Below are positions 57,020-64,000 of a stretch of 64,000 bases of DNA, piece by piece; the stretch's first letter is position 1, and every line of letters starts with the position of its first letter. The stretch comes from Thereva unica. Its lineage: Eukaryota; Arthropoda; Insecta; Diptera; Therevidae. A program made the position numbers and the translations under genes. Where the stretch lies: positions 127,244,310 to 127,308,309 of the forward strand of contig OX465282.1 in the NCBI GenBank assembly GCA_949987705.1, written 5' to 3'. The notes beneath the pieces are model-generated. The model saw nothing but the letters and a program-made list of their open reading frames with translations. It was not told where the DNA came from and ran no database searches.

Positions 57020-57350
57020 TTACGTTTGAGCTCTAAGATGTTGTACTAGTTGGGAAATACTGACTGAAGAAGATTATTCCACAATCGAGTTGTTCAATTC
57101 ATTAACGAAACTTCTAAATCGTATTATTTCCGAGGAGGTTGGGCTTTATGAGGATGGGCCGAGCGGGCTAGTCTTGTGTTGCCGGAAAAATATTGCCGTG
57201 CAGGCAGGAGGCTCTGAATATCACCGGTAGTCGCTGTGGCAATAGCGATAATTTATATAGATAGCTACAATCCTACATTAGCTTAAAGGAATGTGTTCGA
57301 TGGCACAATTTTGCATCTCGACCGGCCAAGCCAAGGTGATTTTTGAGGAG
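57020..57350 (-). repeat. Family A repeat, internal part
   Basis: TACGTTTGAGCTCTAAGATG, TTGTACTAGTTGGGAAATAC and ATTCCACAATCGAGTTG match 41765-41835; TAGTCTTGTGTTGCCGGAAA with TATTGCCGTG matches 8405-8435. T-rich DNA precedes it at 57000-57012. It extends the family consensus to about 600 bp. Confidence 0.65.
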
Positions 57351-57431
57351 CCTGTCTAAATATACGAATTGTTTCAAGGCGGATCCGAATTTAAGGTTTG
57401 TAGATTGTAGACAGGACGGCTGGCTGGAGGG

Positions 57432-57524
57432 GAAGTTTTTATTGCTCCAAGCAGGATATAGGCAAAAATCTGCATTTCCAAATGTAGATGGTTTCCATAT
57501 ACTTGCTGGAGCAATAAAAACTTC
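57432..57524. repeat. Near-perfect 93-bp hairpin
   Basis: GAAGTTTTTATTGCTCCA at 57432-57449 pairs perfectly with 57507-57524. Pairing then continues inward through AGCAGG/CTTGCT, TATAGG/CCATATA and ATCTGCATTT/AAATGTAGAT down to a tiny loop (TTCCAA), with only small bulges and G-U pairs. The length suits a pre-miRNA, but the loop is smaller than usual, and a palindromic MITE is as likely. The frame at 57343-57549 crosses it and is not a gene. Confidence 0.8.
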
Positions 57525-57550
57525 ACATTCAAAATTATATGTATTTTAAT

Positions 57551-59629
57551 TTTTAGTTCATTTAAAAAGAACGATTTTTTAAACTATATTTTTGTTCTTA
57601 CTTCAGCCGAGAATTATCGAGGCCAATATTTTTGCTATCATGTTTCATATACAGTTTTCTACAATTTCTTCATTCTTCTAGATATCACCTAGGCCTTCTG
57701 ATTTCGTTTCTCCAGTTTCACTGCTGCTTCTTTTACCTTTGTTGGTGGATTTACATTAAATTATATCCTGGTCCATTGTCTTGCTTCTTACGCTAATATT
57801 GATTACTATCCACTCTCTCGGTTTCCTTGTTACAGCATTGCCGCCATCTTTTTATTTCATCTTCCGTAGATGTAAGAAAACGCACTTTTGAGTCCAACGA
57901 GGGCTTTCTTCATGTCAAACCTCGTATTTTAATACCAATTCCTTTGATTTATGACTGAAATAAGTTTTTTATTGGATATGTTGTCCACTCTTAACTTTTT
58001 AATTGTTTTATCGTAATTTAATTGGCCGAAAAACAAGAGGTTAAGCATCAATTAAAATTTCATAAAACCACCTAAAATGTCAGCAGGCGCCTCTGTACGA
58101 ATATTTTTAATGGCAATTTTGCTAATGATATTGACATAAACATGGGCAATATTTCCGAGATGGGTAACATATTCCGACAACGTCTTTATCGCCAGTAAAA
58201 TTTCCGGATTAAAAAGCCGTTGACTGTTGACTGTGTGATTGCTGTAGCCAACATCAACTGAGATTTACACAACATTCGGCCGTTAACAACTAGATTAGTT
58301 TTATGCACAATGTTGAATCAAGAGTATCACAAAAGGGTCTCTGGCTGTGCTGCCACCTCATCAAAGTGCCATTAAAAAATGGGCACACCCGAGAGTGCTT
58401 AAAGCAAGTTGTCCTACTCCCTGTTGAACACGGCCAGCTTACACCGACAGTATTTAGCATTAAGAATGGAAACGCCATCGTAAATTAAAAGCTTTGGTCA
58501 CGTCCAGTACCACGATTTACGAGGAGGCCTCTACGTCTTTTATATGGCCAATAAACTCATTAAGTGCCTGCCTCTCATTAACACAAATGCTGGAAATGAA
58601 TCCCATTAGCATATCATCTGCGGAGGATCTACGGGGCCCCATCAGAAGGCATCATCTGGTCCGGAGAATCTGTCTTTTATGGGCCTTCTTATACCTTAGT
58701 CTTACCGTCCTCACACTTACCCTGTCCCCAAAAATGTAAAAATACTCGTACTGTTGTTTCTGAAAAACAGTGCAGCTTATAGGACAGGAAAAGGGTTGAC
58801 TGGCACAATGGGGCCTAGCTTTAAAGAGATTTATCAAAATGTCTACTTGCGTAGGGATTTGGATTATGATTTTATTATCAGAGCTAATCTGGAAATTTAC
58901 GATTTTTTTATGGCTGGACAAGAGTATAAAGTGCAAGGGCTGGAATAATTCCCGAACACCTAAACTCTTATTTGCCATATAACATCATAGCCTGAGCCAA
59001 GGACTTCTATGGCCTCTGCTATTTGTTGTAATAAAAATTATTTTCGAGATTTTATTAATACAAAGAGGTCTTTATGGCAAACGGAAATAATTTTCTGATT
59101 TATGACAAGAGATTATTTTTTAAGGTGATATTGAGTCGCCGTGAAACAATGAGCTTGACGTGGGTATTCCAATGGGGGGCGTTACAGTTTGGGCGACTCT
59201 TGAAAAAGCTTAAGTCACGACTTCACCTCCAGCTATGGAATCAAGAGAGCCCGGCAAGGGTGTTGACGTAGTAATTAATGCCTTTGACGAATGTGACCTT
59301 TGTTGAGACACATTATGACAATCAATTTAGCACTTTTGTGAGATAATAACAAGTTGTTTTCGATTTTTCTGACATGTGACATTCGATCTGCACTGCGAAT
59401 GTTTTTAGTGATTTCGTTTTGTTAGAAATTTTTTGTCTTTCTATTTTTAAGCAAGTTGAGAAATTGTGTATGGGTGGGTGTCCACAGAATTTTCAGTTGA
59501 ACGTTTGTTTAAAACATGTTTTCTTATTGAGATATCTTTATATTTTACTCTGTGTGACATTTATCTCAAGTTAAAGCCATAATTTTTAAATAAATAAATA
59601 GGGTTATAAACCATTCATCCTCAGATCTA
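57551..59629. other. Unassigned stretch
   Basis: AT-rich. Around 58290-58780 opposite-strand frames (up to 108 codons) include a minus-strand SADDMLMGF string and a VVLDVTKAFN string that resemble RT boxes, but they are in the wrong order. It may be a rearranged retroelement. Otherwise nothing identified. Confidence 0.35.
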
Positions 59630-59679
59630 CTAGTGACTAGTAGCAAACACCTTTTTAAAACGTTTTTAGTAGCTCGCTT

Positions 59680-59818
59680 TCTTGTCTGTCTGTTTGTCCG
59701 GTACAAATTTTGCAACCGTTTTTTTGCATATTTCAGGTTATCCGATTATGCTGAAAATTTGCATAATAACGGTACATATTTTAAGTATACGTCATTTGCT
59801 CAAGGTCGTTTGCTCAAG
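59680..59818. repeat. hAT-MITE family fragment (left part)
   Basis: CTTGTCTGTCTGTTTGTCCG, GTACAAATTTTGCAACC, then GGTTATCCGATTATGCTGAA match 2711-2950 of the complete hAT MITE. It ends where an RTE-like fragment starts. Confidence 0.75.
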
Positions 59819-59827
59819 GTCATTTGA

Positions 59828-60486
59828 CAGTGCAGACGAGATTGACATCATTCGAGGAACAACAGCAGCTGTACAAGAAGCTTTCACTCAGATTGAGCAA
59901 GCGGCAGGAAATCTGGGACTGCACATTAACGAAAGCAAAACAAAGTACATGGTGGCCTCGTCTATAAGAACACCTAATATTGGTCCCACAATTATGGTAG
60001 AGGAACACGAGTTTGAAGTGGTAGAATCATTTACCTACCTTGGGTCAATAGTAGCAGCCGAAAATAGAATGGAACCAGAAATACGCGCTCGGCTGCTAAA
60101 AGCCAACAAAGCCTACTATAGTCTGTCAAGGCTCTTTAAATCAAAGTATCTAACCATAACGTCTAAACTTTTACTATATAAGACGATAGTCTTACCGGTT
60201 CTCACATATGCATCCGAAACGTGGGTGCTTAGCAAAAAGCACTCAAACCTCTTGGGCGTGTTCGAGAGGAAAATACTTCGGAGGATTGTTGGCCACGGTA
60301 TGTGAGGTAGGACGATTCTGGAGACTTTACAATGACGAGATCTACGAGCGCTATCGCGACATAGATGTTGTGAAGAAAATAAAGGTCGGTAGGGTCCGGT
60401 GGGCAGGGCATCTAGCTCGTATGAATGAAGATGAACCTGCTCCGAAAGTTCTCTGCGGTAAGACCTGTAACGGTCGGAATTATTAG
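59828..60486 (+). pseudogene. RTE-like RT, C-terminal half
   Basis: SADEIDIIRGTTAAVQEAF is the catalytic box region (YADD changed to SADE). It is followed by LGLHINESKTKYM, FEVVESFTYLGSIV (YLGS motif), MEPEIRARLLKANKAYYSLS, then TYASETWVLSKK and FERKILRRIVG, all in one open frame up to a stop at 60303. A single frameshift near 60300 leads to FWRLYNDEIYERYRDIDVV, IKVGRVRWAGHLARM and the C-terminal region ending at 60486. It is the best-preserved coding remnant in the window, but the catalytic Asp pair is altered. Confidence 0.93.
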
Positions 60487-60940
60487 TTATTTGGGTGGGG
60501 AAATTTAGTTGGGAAATCACCTTGTAGGCAATGGGAAATTTATTGTAAATCACTTTTGAGGAAAAGGAAAAATTTAAAAAGAGGTAGGCGAGAACAAAAA
60601 AATAATTGAGTTAGTCAGAGGAAAAAAGAAAAATTTGTGAGTTCAGTTAGTGTGAGTCAGCTCGTAGAGTTTTTTTGGAATGATTTGCTAATATTTTTGC
60701 AATCAGTCAGGAGATTCAGTTTTTTTTCAATCGGTTTTTTTTGCAATTGGCTTTTTTGCATGACGGAGTAAATAGTGGCGGCTACCGTGTTCGCTCCCAA
60801 CCTGATGGTAATCAAGAAGCTACCAAGAAGTCTTCCAAAAAAACCAACCAGAAGGGGTCAAGAAACCAGCGACAAGGAATCCTGCTTCTCATTTCCTGGC
60901 GATTTGCAGCGTGCAGACGAAAAAGGCTTTCATCGTATGT
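60487..60940. other. Unassigned stretch
   Basis: Purine-rich, then T-rich. The plus-strand frames 60741-60944 and 60775-61044 are Lys/Arg-rich before merging into the peroxiredoxin-like sequence. It may be the 5' part of the pseudogene or unrelated DNA. Confidence 0.3.
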
Positions 60941-60944
60941 GTAG

Positions 60945-61386
60945 CAAGGCGGTCATTGCTCATCTAGCAGCAAATTTCGAAGGAGAATATTTGGGTGGTG
61001 CTATTCTGGTGTACCTTGGATTCCACGTCTGTTGGTCAACCTGAGGTCATCGGCGTTTCTCAAGAGAGTACAAGAATTTCGTCACATTAACACGGAAGTG
61101 ATTGGCTGCCGTGTTGATTCACATTTTTGGTCAATTGGCTTGGTGTAGGAAAAGAAGAAGAGGCACATGCATTGCGGCTTCATTTCACTAGTGGTCACCG
61201 AGGTGTTTTACGGCAGTGTACTATTAATGAATTGCCTGGTGGCAGATTTGGTCATGAAGCGGTGCGCCTGGTGAACACTTTTCAAGTACGGATATAGAGG
61301 GTGAAGTCGGCCTACTTTGATTGGACTAAGGGCGATAAAGGTATCGTGCCAACTTAAGAAGGAACAAAGAAGTATTGATTTTTCGG
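60945..61386 (+). pseudogene. 2-Cys peroxiredoxin pseudogene
   Basis: VQEFRHINTEVIGCRVDSHF at 61068-61127 is unmistakably the peroxiredoxin block 'EFRKIN.EVIGCS.DS.F'. Before it, LVYLGFHVC (61006-61032) keeps the peroxidatic Cys context ('FYPLDFTFVCPTE'), and EVIG follows one frameshift later. After an internal deletion of roughly 40 codons, GVLRQCTINELPGGRFGHEA then VRLVNTFQ (61201-61284) matches 'G.LRQITINDLPVGRSV.E..RLVQAFQ'. GEV (61300), GDKGIVPT and EGTKKY (61330-61376) complete the C-terminus. It has several stops and frameshifts and no visible intron, so it is probably a processed copy. Peroxiredoxins are thiol peroxidases that reduce hydrogen peroxide; this copy cannot encode one. Confidence 0.85.
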
Positions 61387-62339
61387 TATGGCATTTACTT
61401 TGTATATTACTTTTGCAATATATTCGGAAAGGTGGTAGTAAATTTGGGTTTCAAAAGAAAAAAAAGATATCTAAAATAGCTATACACACATATATAGATT
61501 TACACAATACAAATAAATAAAATAACACAAATTTTTACCTTCATTTAGTAACTTTAACTTTATTACTCAAATAATAATTTTAACGGTATTAAGCAAATAC
61601 TTTATAAATTGTTGTTCTTTCACTGTTCCCGTACAATTGTTATGTAATAATTTAAACGAAATTTCCTTTTTATTTGTTCTAATTTTATTATAAAATATTG
61701 GCTTAAATTTTTTTTATTTGCAAAATAATTTTCTGGTTGTTTTCCAATAACTTATTCGTAATTATAATTGGACACGATATTTGTTGATACCACTTGTGAG
61801 TAAAACGAAGCGAAATTGGTACCAATACGAGACGTTTTGCAAATCAGTTAGCATACGGAAGTATCCCTACCGGGGAAATTGTGAATGTTTTTATGTTGAA
61901 ACTGTAAATGTATTGAGCTATGATGACATTGTTCTAATCGTGTCCCATTGAATATTGATGTTACCTATTGGTGTTTCTAGTATTTTGTTAATGTGTCTGA
62001 AATAAAAGAAAACAATTTTTAAGTTATTAAGAATGAACTCAAGTTGTTAGATTTTTTCTTGGGAATGGTTGGGACGGATGACTTCCTTTTCAGGGTTTGA
62101 CGCGTCGCAGACGATGATCGGAAAAGGATGATGGCGGAATTCAAGTTACATAGTCACAGGTAAGTGGTGAACCAGCCTCGGTAAGCCCCGGCCACACACC
62201 CCACGACCCCTCCGGCGAGCTAGACAACTCCGTGTGGCCGGCGTAGGAGTTCCGGATTTTCTTTTTATTCTTATGTATGGTGTTGGCTCCTTGGCCATGC
62301 TCTTCCGGGCTTTTGGCTAAGGGGGTAACACCTCGCATA
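61387..62339. other. Unassigned stretch
   Basis: 61400-62060 is very AT-rich. A GC-rich segment at 62170-62250 contains a weak inverted repeat (CCCGGCCACACA and TGTGGCCGG). No gene recognised. Confidence 0.35.
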
Positions 62340-62560
62340 AGTGGCGCCCACTATTTAGATCGCGCCATTATGCTGTTACAGACCTATGGGGTGCGTCAGC
62401 GAGAGAGACCCAACCTTCGCTGGGAGGATGGCATAGACCAGGACGCTCACAGCTCAGGGATGCCAAACTGGATGACATCGGCTCATCAGGGCCGGTGGAG
62501 AGAACAGTTGTGAGAGGCCAGGACTAGATCCCGGTTGTAGAGCCGTTAAAGAAGAAGAAG
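62340..62560 (+). pseudogene. RTE-like element, C-terminal end with (GAA)n tail
   Basis: RQRERPNLRWEDGIDQDAHS, then GMPNWMTSAHQGRWREQL (62391-62513) is the C-terminal 'GRP.LRW.DGV..D....G..NW...A..R..WR..L' block. A short 3' UTR ending in AAGAAGAAGAAG (62548-62559) follows. Simple GAA tails instead of poly(A) are seen in RTE-like elements. Confidence 0.8.
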
Positions 62561-62584
62561 TAGGTGAGAAACAGGCACTGTGTG

Positions 62585-62885
62585 TGTTAAAGGTCGTACA
62601 ACAAATGAAAATTTTGCATAATAATTCGTATACTCAAAATACCGTTAGATGCATGGCGGCCATCTCAAAAGGGCTGATTACCATTTGCTTCACAATTCCC
62701 TCGACATGCGTATCATAAATAGAATACAATAGGCTTATGTCGTAAGACCCACGGCGGCCATTTCTAAAGGGCGAATTACCATTTTCTTCACAACCCCTTT
62801 CGACATGGGTATTAAATGAAAGGGTATGATACGTAAAATACCATAAGCAATATAGTATACTCAATATACTGTTATTTCCATGCCG
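62585..62885. repeat. hAT-MITE family fragment (right part)
   Basis: GTATACTCAAAATACCGTTA, GATGCATGGCGGCCATCTCA and GGGCTGATTACCATT (62628-62684) and a second unit (62755-62795) match the internal repeats of the complete MITE at 2820-3200. ATAAGCAATATAGTATACTC (62844-62863) matches 3100-3120. It may be the other half of the fragment at 59680-59818. Confidence 0.75.
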
Positions 62886-62949
62886 TATATCTCTGCCAGT
62901 ATGTCGTACACCTCTGCTTGAAATACAGTTGCTAGGGTGCCTGGCTTAT

Positions 62950-64000
62950 CGCCTTGCTGATTCTGAGACTTTCACTCCAGATTCCGGACCGGTCTCTGTT
63001 TTGGATATTTTGGGAAAAGTCCAGGTTAATCCCCCTGTATGTTCACAGAGGGTGCTCAAATTTTGAGAATTTAAAGGGCGCGCAGTCCGATAGCATCCCC
63101 GCTTTCGAAATCTCCTATGATGGTTATTATTATAGAATGTCCTCACCTAGATTGAGGAGAGTCTCCAGTGCTGCCGTCGGGGAAGTGCGGATGGCCGGCC
63201 CCAGTGATGGGTTATTTGAATTTTGCCTAAATTATTTATGAAACCCTTAAGCGCCGTTCTGTGCCACCAAACTAAAGCTCCATGTTACTATGGGCCTAAT
63301 GATGGTGGTATATCCAGTAACATGGTTTTTGGTTGCAAACCCCATGTGGAACCACAAACGCTGATAGTGATCGTTTCCTGGTGAAAGGAGCCAGAATCAT
63401 TTTGCCGGGATTGAGTTTTAGCCCTACGCAATTTAGAGACCAGATATACTGCGGGATACAGACGCCTTTACATGCTTCTACAGTTTCACCTATAATTACT
63501 ATGACGACATCGTCAACGTGACCTTGGATGAAAAGTTTTGGCCGTTGAGCAGCTCCAGGAATTTATCTAGAACAAGGCGCCAAAGAAGTGGAGATAAAAC
63601 TCCTCCCTATATACAGCTTTTGCTATAGTGCCTTCCAGAGACGCTCAACATGAGAGAACATTAGTTTGCGAGTTCTCAGTATAAAGTCGATCCAGTTGCA
63701 GAAAGTGATACTTTAAAGCCCTAGCTATAGTATCAAAGGATGTATTGTCGAAGGCTCCCTCGATATCGAGGAAGCCCGTCAGCGCAACTGCTTTGTTTAG
63801 TGCTGCGCATTCTATCCTGAGTACCAGATTGTGCAGTGCTGTCTTAGTAGGTTTGCCCGCCTGGTACGCATGCTGATAAGAGCTTTGTGGTTGGCGTTAA
63901 AGATAAGTTTCCCTTATCCCTCTGTCAGACAATTTTCTCCATTATGTTCAGTATCTCTATGACTCTTTGCCCATTATCAGTGTTCTCTTTCAACTTGTGG
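62950..64000 (-). pseudogene. LOA/R1-like RT, continues beyond the window
   Basis: Minus strand from the window edge: a YQ.GK.T..ALHN-like stretch (about 63875-63820), GFLDIEGAFDNTS at about 63779-63741, then GGVLSPLLWRL at 63607-63575 and VDDVVIVIIGETVEACKG at 63523-63470. The last is the catalytic box with the first residue altered from A/Y to V. GLKLNPGKMILAPFTRK lies at about 63425-63380, and IRTSPTAALETLLNLG at about 63195-63148. Only a few stops or indels, so it is comparatively young. The 5' part is outside the window. Confidence 0.88.

Noticed and set aside
58290..58980. Minus-strand SADDMLMGF and VVLDVTKAFN strings as an RT
   Set aside because: The order of the boxes is reversed relative to any RT and the context does not align, so it is not called.

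Overview
The window reads as nuclear DNA of an insect, most probably a brachyceran fly with a large, repeat-rich genome. It is AT-rich and almost empty of genes, and it is packed with decayed arthropod-type non-LTR retrotransposons, short terminal-inverted-repeat (TIR) elements and 5S-rRNA-like SINEs. The one confident host-gene piece is a fly-like glypican exon. There are no bacterial operons and no CRISPR, and I saw no intact tRNA or rRNA gene. The species cannot be fixed from sequence alone.

Host genes. The minus strand at 19162-18901 carries what I read as the first coding exon of the glypican dally: signal peptide, first conserved Cys and VKxFF block, then a clean GT donor. If so, everything to its left (1-18900) is the start of a dally intron, and the GC-richer stretch 19163-20650 is its 5' UTR/promoter region. 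A weaker candidate coding exon lies on the plus strand at 46115-46391. A decayed 2-Cys peroxiredoxin pseudogene lies at about 60945-61386.

Retroelements. At least sixteen non-LTR fragments lie on both strands. They fall into an RNase H-bearing LOA/R1-like lineage (9490-10640, 13930-14570, 29620-29950, 33690-35640, 49490-50560, 62950-64000), R1-like pieces (30560-32110, 53540-53960), RTE-like pieces (4650-4882, 25430-27500, 54020-54620, 59828-60486, 62340-62560) and Jockey/CR1/I-like pieces (15095-16040, 31490-31790, 47780-48070). An endonuclease-bearing piece lies at 21543-22425. All have stops and frameshifts, and none is intact.

TIR elements. Several are defined to the base by target duplications: a hAT-type MITE (2631-3415, 8-bp duplication), a TA-flanked element (10702-11201), a TA-flanked element inside an RTE endonuclease (26916-27326), a PIF/Harbinger-like 2.2-kb element (42827-45035, TTA) and a Harbinger-like MITE inserted into a second copy of itself (52759-53344, TTA). 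Others have TIRs but unclear duplications (5479-5733, 38769-39821, 39239-39646, 42014-42618).

Dispersed short repeats. One family resembles 5S rRNA along its head and looks like a SINE3-type element; copies are at 9189, 15047, 33618/35641, 48268 and 49172. A second family with an A-tail on the minus strand ('family A') is at 2585/3424, 8393, 35707, 40133, 41640 and 57020. Nesting is frequent: LOA and family A sit inside a 5S-SINE, the hAT MITE sits inside family A, and a Jockey fragment sits inside R1.

I found no convincing new biological system. The most useful items are the dally exon, the 5S-derived SINE family, the self-nested Harbinger MITE, the rearranged nest at 43.2-44.4 kb and a near-perfect 93-bp hairpin at 57432-57524.
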